From the NCBI GenBank assembly GCA_963783945.1, contig CAWAPS010000032.1:434001-498000 (forward strand): a stretch of DNA of 64,000 nucleotides. The letters are read 5' to 3'. The DNA comes from CAWAPS01 sp963783945. GTDB taxonomy: Bacteria; Actinomycetota; Acidimicrobiia; Acidimicrobiales; Palsa-688. Below the pieces are notes generated by a model. It searched no databases, was not told where the DNA came from, and worked only from the letters and a program-made list of their open reading frames with translations. Both the position numbers and the translations under genes were made by a program. Shown here piece after piece: positions 8,580 to 16,890 of the stretch (its first letter is position 1; every line of letters starts with the position of its first letter).

Positions 8580-9499
8580 CCGTATCCGACCGTGACCGCT
8601 TCTACCAGGAGCTCACCACCCGAAACGGCGGCCTCGTTTCTGAGTCGAGCCAGCAATCTCTGCGCCAAGCGTCCGTGCTGATCGCCGGCTGCGGCTCCAC
8701 CGGGGGCGCGGCCATCGAGCCCCTGGTGCGCTTGGGAGCCGAGCGCCTGATGCTGGCCGACAACGGGGACTTCGAGCTCAACAACCTGAACCGTCAGCCG
8801 GCCGGCCTGGAAGACCTGGGCTGCAACAAGGCGCTCGTGGCCAGGTCGCGGATCGCCGCGATCAACCCCCACGCCGAGGTGACGGTAGAGACAGCCGGCG
8901 TCACCCCGGCGAACGTCGAGGCCCTGGTTAGGAGCTGCGACGCTGTCGTCGACGGGGTCGACGTGACCGGCAATGACGGTTGGCGGGCGAAACTTCTGCT
9001 CCATCAGGCCGCGGCGGCCCAAGCCAAACCGGTGATCACCGGCTATGACATGGCGGGCCTGCAGTACATCCGGTTCTACGACTACCGCCGGGCGGGAAGC
9101 ATCGCCTTCGACGGCCGGATCAATAGCTCACATGTCGATTCGCTGGACTCGTGGGCTCTGCTCGTACGGGCTATTCCGATCCGGCGAGTTCCCTTCGAGA
9201 TGCTGGCCGAAGCCCGGGCCCATCTTGGTCAACCCGACTACAGCGTGTCCCAGCTGGTCTACGCCTCCCTGCTGTTCGGAGCGCTGTGTGCCCGCATGGT
9301 GAGTGAGGTGGTATCCGGCGGGCAGGTTCGCCGCGAGGTCGTGGTCGACGTCCACCGGGAGGTGCGCACGCCAGCCGACCGGGCCCGGGTGGCCGCCCGT
9401 CATGCCCGCGAGTTGGTGGCGGCGGCCGGAGACATAGTCCGTCTGCGCAGGCAGGCCAAGGCTAACCAGGCACCCGCCCTCGATCTGGGCCGGCTATGA
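8576..9499 (+). CDS. E1/ThiF-MoeB-like adenylyltransferase, non-canonical
   Basis: A 307-residue Rossmann-type E1 enzyme. Seen: the nucleotide loop VLIAGCGSTGG (about residues 35-45), the acidic/Arg-finger motif DNGDFELNNLNRQ, the lysine of GCNKALVARS and the aspartate of VVDGVD. These mark adenylation of a C-terminal carboxylate. Unusual: the TDNFxTR segment of MoeB/ThiF is replaced by VDVTGNDGWRAK, no cysteine follows at the usual crossover-loop position, and the zinc CxxC pairs are absent. It may therefore adenylate without forming a thioester. It starts at GTG inside GTGA shared with the previous stop. No ubiquitin-like protein or obvious peptide substrate is encoded beside it. Confidence 0.75.
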   Translation: MTVSDRDRFYQELTTRNGGLVSESSQQSLRQASVLIAGCGSTGGAAIEPLVRLGAERLMLADNGDFELNNLNRQPAGLEDLGCNKALVARSRIAAINPHAEVTVETAGVTPANVEALVRSCDAVVDGVDVTGNDGWRAKLLLHQAAAAQAKPVITGYDMAGLQYIRFYDYRRAGSIAFDGRINSSHVDSLDSWALLVRAIPIRRVPFEMLAEARAHLGQPDYSVSQLVYASLLFGALCARMVSEVVSGGQVRREVVVDVHREVRTPADRARVAARHARELVAAAGDIVRLRRQAKANQAPALDLGRL

Positions 9500-9537
9500 G
9501 TCGTCGTCGGCCCATGGCTCCGGCCTGTCGCGCCCCT

Positions 9538-10146
9538 TCACTCTCTGGTGTCGACCCGCAGTCCAGAAAGCAGCAGGCCGACTACCGACCGCACCTCGTC
9601 GAAGGTGACCTCGGGCTCGGGCGCCGATGCGATCGTGCTTGCCGCTTCGCACAAGACGCTGAATATCACCCGTCCGGTCACTGCAACCGGCACCGGCCGG
9701 ATCTCCCCGCCGTCCCGGAGCTCCTCCAGCAGGCCACGCACGAGAGGCAGGGCGATCTCCTCGTCGATGGTCCGGCGGCGTTCGAAGCCGAGGACCGGAA
9801 GAGACTGCCGAAGCAGGCTTCTCGCCTCGGCGTCGGCCAGGTAGCTGGCGAGGAACGCCTGGGTCGCGGCTTCCACCCGGCTCCACGGATGGCCCGGTCG
9901 CGACACGGCTTCGGCCGCGGCCGCAATGGCGTTGGCCTGGGTCGCCCGGAACAGCTCGGCGAACAGGTCCTGCTTGTCATCGAAGTGGTAATAGACGGCG
10001 CCCTTGCTCACTCGCGACGAGCGAGCGATGTCGTCCATGGAAGTGGCCTCGTAACCGTTCTGGACGAACAGTTCCCGCGCCGCGTCGAGCACCGCGGTGC
10101 GAGTCAACGCCGCGTATTCAGCCCGCCTGCTCTTGACCTGGGTCAT
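9538..10146 (-). CDS. TetR-family repressor
   Basis: A 202-residue TetR regulator. The N-terminal helix-turn-helix reads AARELFVQNGYEATSMDDIARSS then SKGAVYYHFDDKQDLF; the rest is the ligand-binding helical domain. I place the start at ATG 10146, preceded closely by GAAGG. Longer starts would run into the palindrome at 10167-10193. It is divergent from mmpL, and that palindrome lies between them, so it probably represses mmpL-aurF and itself. It converges with the E1-like gene, 38 bp apart. Confidence 0.88.
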   Translation of the reverse strand: MTQVKSRRAEYAALTRTAVLDAARELFVQNGYEATSMDDIARSSRVSKGAVYYHFDDKQDLFAELFRATQANAIAAAAEAVSRPGHPWSRVEAATQAFLASYLADAEARSLLRQSLPVLGFERRRTIDEEIALPLVRGLLEELRDGGEIRPVPVAVTGRVIFSVLCEAASTIASAPEPEVTFDEVRSVVGLLLSGLRVDTRE

Positions 10147-10166
10147 GACCTTCAGCATACTAACCG

Positions 10167-10193
10167 ACTGACAGTCACATTCCAACTGTCAGT
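10167..10193. promoter_or_regulatory. Inverted repeat, probable TetR operator
   Basis: Perfect inverted repeat ACTGACAGT - 9 bp - ACTGTCAGT (centre-to-centre 18 bp, about two helical turns) in the divergent tetR/mmpL region. Size and position fit a TetR-dimer operator covering both promoters. Binding by the adjacent regulator is inferred. Confidence 0.7.
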
Positions 10194-10238
10194 ATCAAGC
10201 CCTGGATGGCACGGGCGTCCACACGAGAGGAGCGTCCA

Positions 10239-12632
10239 ATGACGATAAATCAGGGTGATATAACATCTATTCGCGCAGTTACAGCTGAAAAAGAACCGAA
10301 GGCGACCACTACCCTCGCCGGGGAAGGCCGGAGCGTGGCCGGGCGGCTTTCGGCCTTCACCAGGCGGCACCGGTGGCGCCTGATCGCAGTGTGGGTAGTG
10401 CTCGTGATCGTGGGAGGGGTTAGCGCGACGTCCATCGGTCGGGTCCTCACCGGCGGCGGATGGTATGTGTCGGGATCGCAGTCGCAACAGGCGGCCAGCC
10501 GCCTGGGGGCGGCCGAGCTCAACGGGAGGGGCCTCACCCCGCTCACGTTGGTGGTGCACGACGACAGAAACCGGGCATCGGATCCGGCGTTCACCGGCCG
10601 GGTCCGGGCCGCGGTGGCGGCGGTGGTCTCGGATCGGGCCCTCAGAGTGTCGAGCACTTACGGCTGGACCACTCTGAGCGGCAGGGCCCAGGACACCTTC
10701 CTCAGTGGGGATGGGAGCACCGTGGTGGAATCGGTTGGCCTCCAGCTGGGCGACACCGCGGCCAGACGGGAACTCCCGGTGGCGCAGAAGATGCTCGACC
10801 GCCACTTCGCCGGCCAGGGCATGAAGGTTTCGCTGGTCAGCTCGGCCTCGTTGTGGGGGGCGGTCAACTCGCTGAGCCAGGTGGACCTGGTCAAGGCCGA
10901 GCTCATCACTCTCCCCCTCATCGCCCTGATACTCCTGCTGCTGTATCAAAGCCTCGTCGCGGTCGCCGTCTCGCTTGCCGTCGGGATCACCTCGATCATC
11001 ATCACCCTCGGGGTGTTGAGCCCGGTCGCCCACCACGCCGAGCTGTCGATCTTCCTCGAGAACACCGCGACCATGCTGGGGCTCGGCATCGGGGTGGACT
11101 ACTCGTTGTTCATCATCTCCCGGTTCAAGGAGGAGCTACGTAACGGCCGGGATCCGTCTGACGCGGTGACCGTCGCCCTGGAGACCTCGGGTCGCACCGT
11201 TCTTTTCTCGGGTATCACCGTGCTTTTGACCATGTCCGCCCTCTTCATCGTGAAACTCGATGTCATTCAGTCCATCGCCCTCGGGGCGGTGGTGGTGGTG
11301 GCCGCTTCAGTGCTGGTGGCGACCTGCCTGCTGCCGGTGGCCCTGCATCTTCTCGGGCCCCGGATAAACAACGGTGCGGTGCGCTTCGGCCGGCGGACAT
11401 CGCCCGAGGCGGTCGAGATGCGCCGGGCCCGGCACCAGCGGCACTGGTACAACGCCATGTCGATCGTCATGCGTCACCCGGTGGTCTTCGGGGCTGCCGC
11501 CATCGCCGCTCTGGTCGCCGTGGCCCTCCCGTTCGAGCAGGTTCACACGTTCTCCCCGGATGCGAGGATCCTCCCGAAGAGCACCGCGGTGCGCCAGGGC
11601 TACGACCTGGTGCAGCAGGGCTTCGGGGTGGGAGCCACGTCGCCCGTGGAGGTCGTCGTGCAGAGCGCCGGAAAGCTGTCGCAGGCCCCCTACTCGAACG
11701 AGCTGGTCAACCTGACCGATCGCCTGGCCCGGCTGCCGCAAGTCACCGAGGAGCAGTCGCTGGCGCAGACCCTGGAGGCGGTCTCCCCTGGGCACCCGTT
11801 CCAGAGTCTGGCCCCCGCCACCCTGGCCGCGATGCCGGCCGGTGCACGGCAAACGGTCGCCCACTTCCTATCGGCGGACCAGCACACGTCGGTGATAGAT
11901 CTCTGGGCCGACAGCCGGGCGTCCGACAAGACGGCCCTCCAGCTGGTCGCCAACGCCCGGCAGGTGGCCGGGTCGGTCAGCGACAAAAGCTTCCAGGTCG
12001 TTGTCGGCGGCGAGACGGCGGAGGGGCTCGACTCCAACAACGTCATCCAGCACAACCTGCTCAAGGTGGTGCTTTTGATGCTGGCGATCATCTGCGTGAC
12101 GTTGTTGATCACTTTCCGGTCGGTGCTGATACCCATCAAAGCTGTGGTGATGAACACTCTGTCGCTCGGCGCGACCTACGGCATCCTCGTGCTGGTGTTC
12201 CAGAAGGGTTTCGGGACCGGGTTTCTCGGCTTCGACAAGACCGGCGAATTGCAGAACTTCGTTCCTGTCCTCCTGCTCGCCCTCCTTTTCAGCCTTAGCA
12301 CCGACTACGAAGTCTTCCTTCTCAACCGGGTACGGGAGAGGTATGTGGCCACGGGGGACAATACCGACGCCGTCGCCTACGGTGCCGCCCACACCGCACG
12401 TCTGATCTCCGGAGCGGCGATCCTGATGGTCGTGGTGTTCGGCGCCTTCGCCTTCACCGGCCTGGTGCCGATCCAACAGCTCGGGTTCGGTCTGGCCATC
12501 GCGGTGGGGATCGACGCCACCATCGTGCGACTCGTCCTGGTGCCGGCGACCATGCGCCTTCTCGGTCGCTGGAACTGGTGGCTGCCGGGCCAGCGGACGC
12601 CAATCCCCCACTCACCGAAAGTTGTTCACTGA
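10239..12632 (+). CDS. MmpL-family RND transporter
   Basis: A 797-residue RND transporter of the MmpL/YdfJ type. Seen: a first transmembrane helix after residues RRHRWRLIAVW, a periplasmic domain, a bundle of helices containing the proton-relay-type LGIGVDYSLFIISRFKEEL, a second periplasmic domain, and a second bundle with LFSLSTDYEVFLLNRVRE. Family members export lipids or siderophores. Start: ATG at 10239 with GAGAGGAG 6 bases upstream. The stop overlaps the start of the diiron oxygenase (TGATG), so both are made together and probably serve one product. Confidence 0.92.
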   Translation: MTINQGDITSIRAVTAEKEPKATTTLAGEGRSVAGRLSAFTRRHRWRLIAVWVVLVIVGGVSATSIGRVLTGGGWYVSGSQSQQAASRLGAAELNGRGLTPLTLVVHDDRNRASDPAFTGRVRAAVAAVVSDRALRVSSTYGWTTLSGRAQDTFLSGDGSTVVESVGLQLGDTAARRELPVAQKMLDRHFAGQGMKVSLVSSASLWGAVNSLSQVDLVKAELITLPLIALILLLLYQSLVAVAVSLAVGITSIIITLGVLSPVAHHAELSIFLENTATMLGLGIGVDYSLFIISRFKEELRNGRDPSDAVTVALETSGRTVLFSGITVLLTMSALFIVKLDVIQSIALGAVVVVAASVLVATCLLPVALHLLGPRINNGAVRFGRRTSPEAVEMRRARHQRHWYNAMSIVMRHPVVFGAAAIAALVAVALPFEQVHTFSPDARILPKSTAVRQGYDLVQQGFGVGATSPVEVVVQSAGKLSQAPYSNELVNLTDRLARLPQVTEEQSLAQTLEAVSPGHPFQSLAPATLAAMPAGARQTVAHFLSADQHTSVIDLWADSRASDKTALQLVANARQVAGSVSDKSFQVVVGGETAEGLDSNNVIQHNLLKVVLLMLAIICVTLLITFRSVLIPIKAVVMNTLSLGATYGILVLVFQKGFGTGFLGFDKTGELQNFVPVLLLALLFSLSTDYEVFLLNRVRERYVATGDNTDAVAYGAAHTARLISGAAILMVVVFGAFAFTGLVPIQQLGFGLAIAVGIDATIVRLVLVPATMRLLGRWNWWLPGQRTPIPHSPKVVH

Positions 12633-13543
12633 TGCCCGTAAAAGCGCCCCAATCCGCCGACCCCATCGCCCGGCAGAACCGCAAAGCCAGCCAGCTTCTC
12701 GTGGCGTCAGCCCGCCGGTCGTTCGATCCTCGCGTCGATATCGACTGGGACACGCCGCTCGAGCCCGGGAAGTGGTTTGTACCCGAGAAGCGCTGCACCC
12801 TATACGGGACCGAACGCTGGACTTCCATGACCCTGGACCAGCGACTGGCGTGCAGCCGGGAAGAGCTCGCTTCCTCCATCGCCGTAGGCGTGTGGACCGA
12901 GCACATGCTGCTGCAAATGGTGGCCCGGTACGCATACGACCGTGACATCACATCTCCGGCCGTGCAGTTCGCCCTGACCGAAGTCGGGGACGAGGTCCGC
13001 CACATGGCCATGTTCGCCCGGACGATCGAAAAGATCGGGTGCGAGGCCTACCCGATACCGTGGAAGACCCGCGAAAGCGGCCGGCTGCTCAAATCCTGCG
13101 CACCCGTCGAGGCACTGTGGGCCCTGCTGCTCCTCACTGAGGAAGTGTTCGAGTGCGTGCAGAGGGAAATGGCAGCCGACGAGAGCGTTCAGCCGGTCAT
13201 CCGCTCCATGTGCCGCATCCATATATTCGAAGAAGCCCGCCATATCGGATTCGCCCGCACCGAGCTCGAGCGGTTTGCGCCCCGGTTGTCGGCCTCCCGC
13301 CGTTCGGCCCTGCGGTTGATGCTGGCCATGACGGTGAAAACCTTCGCCGACGAAGTCTTCAACCCGCTCATGTACGCACGAGCCGGCCTCGATCCCAAGG
13401 TGGCGAGGCAAGAGGCCATGGCCAACCCTCACAACCGCGAGACTTTCAAATGGGCCGCTCAGCACATAACGGACTACTACCAGTCCATCGGCCTGATCGG
13501 CGGCTCCAGCGCGAGGATCTGGAAGCAGGCCGGCTTCCTGTAG
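12632..13543 (+). CDS. AurF-like diiron oxygenase
   Basis: A 303-residue ferritin-like diiron protein of the AurF (p-aminobenzoate N-oxygenase) family. The metal-ligand pattern is present in order: EVGDEVRHMAMF, LLLTEEVFE and IHIFEEARHIGFAR. AurF-type enzymes oxidise aryl amines; relatives also oxidise other amines or carbon centres. The TGATG overlap with mmpL and the upstream TetR operator suggest a tailoring step on an exported metabolite. The true substrate is unknown. Confidence 0.8.
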   Translation: MPVKAPQSADPIARQNRKASQLLVASARRSFDPRVDIDWDTPLEPGKWFVPEKRCTLYGTERWTSMTLDQRLACSREELASSIAVGVWTEHMLLQMVARYAYDRDITSPAVQFALTEVGDEVRHMAMFARTIEKIGCEAYPIPWKTRESGRLLKSCAPVEALWALLLLTEEVFECVQREMAADESVQPVIRSMCRIHIFEEARHIGFARTELERFAPRLSASRRSALRLMLAMTVKTFADEVFNPLMYARAGLDPKVARQEAMANPHNRETFKWAAQHITDYYQSIGLIGGSSARIWKQAGFL

Positions 13544-13544
13544 A

Positions 13545-13754
13545 TCAGCTCCCGGTGGACGGCAGCCCGTTGGCGTCGACTTCGAGAGTAACGGTGATCT
13601 TGCCGCCGTCGCTGGCCGCAGTGTGCACCGTGGCGAGATCCTCGTGGTCGAGAAGGAGAGTCGTTTGATTTGACAGAGTGACAGGGCCGGTAGGACCTGG
13701 GACGGTTGCCTTGCCACTGCAGGGAACAACCCGGGCCGGGAGTTCGAGTGCCAC
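13545..13754 (-). CDS. Small hypothetical protein
   Basis: A 69-residue protein starting at GTG with AGGAG 6 bases upstream, which is the main support that it is real. The sequence is beta-rich by inspection (ITVTLEVDANG, VTLSNQTTLLL), with one cysteine and no membrane segment or signal. I do not recognise a family. It sits one base past the stop of the convergent aurF-like gene and 141 bp upstream of a LuxR-LAL coding end. A substrate for the E1-like enzyme was considered; the C-terminus STGS lacks the usual Gly-Gly. Confidence 0.55.
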   Translation of the reverse strand: MALELPARVVPCSGKATVPGPTGPVTLSNQTTLLLDHEDLATVHTAASDGGKITVTLEVDANGLPSTGS

Positions 13755-13798
13755 GATTATCTCCTGTGTAGGTGGGATTCGCTGTACAAAGAGGCTCT

Positions 13799-16603
13799 TT
13801 ACGGTACTCGTTTGCCTTGCTGCTCCGACAATCTTTGGACGATCAGGCTAGCTTCAAGCCGCGTCTGCACCCCGAGCTTGCGCAGGATGCTCGATACGTG
13901 GACCGCTGCCGTCCGTTCGCTGATATACAGCTTTGCGGCTATCTCGCGATTGGTTGCTCCCTGAGCCATCACCTCGCAGACCTCTTGCTCGCGCCGGGTA
14001 AGCCCGAACGGGGTCGGCGCCGGCGCGGTTTCCTCCGGGTCCTCGGGCGAAACTCTGAGCCGGGCGCCCCGGGCGAGGGCTTCGGCCGCGTCGAGGAGAG
14101 GTTGGGCTCCGAGCTCGGACGCGATCCTCCTCGTCTCGCCGAGCGTTTCGGAGGCGTGATTAGCGAGCCGGCGCCGGGCTGCTTGTTCTGACTCTCGGAG
14201 GCGGCAGTACGCCACATCCCAGGGTTGGCAGGCCTCCACCCACCGGTCGGCCGCATCGTGCCAGCACTCCCAGTCGTCTGTGTGCCGGGCCCGGCGCTCC
14301 TCCGCCCGGGCGGTAGCGATACAGGCGGCCAGCGCGGTTCCCCCACTTGCATCGCCATCATGTTCGCCGGTCGGAATACGGGCGACTACCGGGCCCACAT
14401 CCTCGTCGACGCCGGACAGACGGTGGGAGGGCTCGGCCGCCCGGTCCGCAGCGATACGGAGGCCCAGCCGGCAGAGATCGGCGGTGAGCATTTCATCCTC
14501 GCTCGCCTCGAGCTCTCCGAGCGCCTCGACCACCATTTCGAAGGCCTGATCGAATCGTTTCTCCTGCAGGAGCAGCTCGGCCTCGACCACCACGCTCGGC
14601 ACCCGAAGATGGGGTTCGTTGAGGCGGGCAACTTCGGCGGCCAGCAGCAGATTCTCGCGAGCGGCCGTGTATTGACCCAGCCGGATCTGGAGCTCGGCCA
14701 GGGCGAGGTAGAGCTGACGGGACCGGCCCTGCGGGATGTCGAGCGACAAGATGTCGGTCAGCAACGCCTCCGCTTCCTTGTAGCGGCCTCGCAGGATCAG
14801 GATCGAAGCGGCGTTGTTGGCGAGTGTGGCGCCCACTCCGAGATGGAGCCCTCTCGACCGGAGCAGTTGGAGACCTTCGAGGGCGGCCTGGCCGGCTTCT
14901 TCGTGGCCGCCGGCCCGCACCAGGACGAAGGTCAGATTGCCATAGGTCCGGCAAATCGTTTCGAAATCGTCGCACGCCTGGGCCAGGGCGAGGGCGTCGC
15001 GAAGGTGGGCGATGGCGGATTCCGAATCACCCAGGCCGGACTCGGCGGTAGCGAGAGTCGTGAGGGCGTCGGCCTCCACGATCCGGAGACCCCACCGCCG
15101 GGCCTCTTCCAGCGCCCTCAGGGCTTCGTCAGCCGCTCTCTCGTACCGGGTCATCATCATGCTGCCGCGCGCCTGAGCAGCCAGGACGGTTGCCCGAGCC
15201 GGTATGGGTGCGGTGGTCTGCAGGAGCTCGGTTGCCGTTTCCAGCTCCTGGTGGCTGCCGTGACCGCCGGCGTCCCAGAGATACCGGCCGAGTCGCTCAT
15301 GCAGGCCGGCCCGCTCTCCAACATCGGAGACATGGGTGAGCGCCCGGCGCAGCAGACTCACTGCCGCCGAGAGGTCCCCCGCCCATCGGGCGGCGTCCGC
15401 CGCCGCAACCTGCAGCGTGCCGGGGACGGCGTCCGCTCCGATCTGGTCGAGGAGGTCGAGGGCCCGGCGGTAGTGATGCCAGGATTCCGGGAAGGCATAG
15501 ACCGAATAGGCCTGCCGGGCTGCCACCAGGCTGGCTTCGAAGGTGCGATCCGGATCGCCGGCGGCGTGCCAGTGGGCCGCGATCCTGGCGGCCAGGACCG
15601 CCCCGCGGGGACCGCCCTCTTTTTCGAGAGCGGTGGCGACCGCGGCATTCAGTCTCCGCACCTCGAAGGGCAGAAGCCCGTCGAGGAGGGCCTCCCGCGT
15701 CAGGCTGTGGCGGAACACGTAGCGGCCGCCTTCGGTCCGAAGCAGGCCGCCGTCCACGATGTCGTGCAAAGCTTCGAGGTGGCGGGTCTCGTCGAGCGGA
15801 GATACCCGCCAGAGGATCTCGTCGTCTATCGTCAGGCCGGCGACCGCAGCGACTCGGGCCAGGGCCTGGGCATCGGGACTGAGGCGCCGGACCCGTTCGA
15901 CGAGTATGTCCCGCATGTGATCCGGCATCTGGCCGCCGGCGGCGACGAGCTCGCCCAGAAGGTAAGGATTGCCTTCTGAGAGCTCGTAAAAGCGGCCGGC
16001 TGTGCCGGCGTCCGTCCCGGGCATGAGCTGGGCGGCTTCGTCTTCGGTGAGGCGGCTCAGTTGCAAGGAGATGACGTAGGGCAGGCGGAGCAGCTCGGCC
16101 AGGACAGCATCGGAGGTCGCGGCCCGCGCCATTTCGTCGTCGCGTCTGGTGAGAACCACCACGAGCCGGTAGCGGCGCAACGAGCGCAGGAGGTAGCTCA
16201 AGAAGCTCAGCGTGCTGTCATCGGCCCAGTGCAGGTCCTCGACGACGAGCACGCGTGGCGGCAGCTGGCCGTTGGGCTCTTCGAGCAGCCGGGCCCACTG
16301 GTCGAATTGCTCGATCCGGTTGAGCGAGGCCGACGCCGACGCCCGGTCCGATCGCAGCTCCAGTTCACGATCCTCCACGTGGCGGAGGGCGTCTTTGACG
16401 GCGGCAAATACGATCGGCTCACCAGCCAGCTCCATGCAGGCGCCGTAGGCGACGGATCCCGGCGGTAACGACGCGGAGAACTCGTCGATCAGGCGGCTTT
16501 TGCCGATCCCGGCCTCGCCCGAGATCACCAGGGCGGTCGGGTTGGTGCCAGCCCGCTCCATGGCCTCCTGCATGACCAGAAGATCAGATGACCTTCCCAC
16601 CAT
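13799..16603 (-). CDS. LuxR-family regulator of the large ATP-binding (LAL) type
   Basis: A roughly 934-residue LAL regulator. The N-terminal AAA/STAND ATPase has Walker A GEAGIGKSRL and Walker B VLVVEDLHWADD. A long helical TPR-like middle (about 400-800) follows, then a C-terminal LuxR helix-turn-helix (LTRREQEVCEVMAQGATNRE, then IAAKLYISERTAAVHVSSI). LALs sense inducers through the ATPase/TPR body and activate transcription. The upstream TTG at 16657 is possible, but ATG 16603 starts right at the MVGRSSDL motif usual for the family. It may control the mmpL-aurF region (position only). Confidence 0.9.
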   Translation of the reverse strand: MVGRSSDLLVMQEAMERAGTNPTALVISGEAGIGKSRLIDEFSASLPPGSVAYGACMELAGEPIVFAAVKDALRHVEDRELELRSDRASASASLNRIEQFDQWARLLEEPNGQLPPRVLVVEDLHWADDSTLSFLSYLLRSLRRYRLVVVLTRRDDEMARAATSDAVLAELLRLPYVISLQLSRLTEDEAAQLMPGTDAGTAGRFYELSEGNPYLLGELVAAGGQMPDHMRDILVERVRRLSPDAQALARVAAVAGLTIDDEILWRVSPLDETRHLEALHDIVDGGLLRTEGGRYVFRHSLTREALLDGLLPFEVRRLNAAVATALEKEGGPRGAVLAARIAAHWHAAGDPDRTFEASLVAARQAYSVYAFPESWHHYRRALDLLDQIGADAVPGTLQVAAADAARWAGDLSAAVSLLRRALTHVSDVGERAGLHERLGRYLWDAGGHGSHQELETATELLQTTAPIPARATVLAAQARGSMMMTRYERAADEALRALEEARRWGLRIVEADALTTLATAESGLGDSESAIAHLRDALALAQACDDFETICRTYGNLTFVLVRAGGHEEAGQAALEGLQLLRSRGLHLGVGATLANNAASILILRGRYKEAEALLTDILSLDIPQGRSRQLYLALAELQIRLGQYTAARENLLLAAEVARLNEPHLRVPSVVVEAELLLQEKRFDQAFEMVVEALGELEASEDEMLTADLCRLGLRIAADRAAEPSHRLSGVDEDVGPVVARIPTGEHDGDASGGTALAACIATARAEERRARHTDDWECWHDAADRWVEACQPWDVAYCRLRESEQAARRRLANHASETLGETRRIASELGAQPLLDAAEALARGARLRVSPEDPEETAPAPTPFGLTRREQEVCEVMAQGATNREIAAKLYISERTAAVHVSSILRKLGVQTRLEASLIVQRLSEQQGKRVP

Positions 16604-16763
16604 GGGCCACTCAGAGCGCACGTAGACCAGTAAACCGGTCCTGCCCAGTCCAGTCAATGGCTCCTAAAAGCCGCGAATCGGGCAGGGACATTCCCCGTCG
16701 GGCTGGCACCTCACCTCCGCCGTTCCGCCTCCCCCGCGAATCGGTGGTGGCGTCCAGGAAGTC

Positions 16764-16821
16764 TCATAGTTTGTGCCCTTAACCCGCTCAGAGCGGGGCG
16801 GGCTAAGCGCACAAACCATGA
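16764..16821. repeat. Palindromic intergenic element, copy 1
   Basis: A 58-bp imperfect palindrome in the 287-bp gap between the GH3 coding end and the LuxR-LAL start. The outer arms TCATAGTTTGTGC and GCACAAACCATGA pair, and an inner CCCGCTC/GAGCGGG hairpin is present. The left part, TCATAGTTTGTGC-N3-TAACCCGC, is identical outside the N3 in the second copy at 45639. No gene is seen in the rest of the gap. Confidence 0.6.
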
Positions 16822-16890
16822 AGTCGGGCGGCGGATGGGGGCGGCCGGCCAGGGCAGGCCAGGATCGCCGTTGCACCGGCCACCCCGGGA

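Noticed and set aside
13545..13754. The 69-residue protein as a ubiquitin-like partner of the E1-like enzyme
   Set aside because: It ends STGS rather than Gly-Gly and is on the other strand 4 kb away; kept only as a hypothetical.
14225..15979. A 584-codon open frame on the plus strand
   Set aside because: Antisense to the LuxR-LAL gene, low-complexity translation, no motif.
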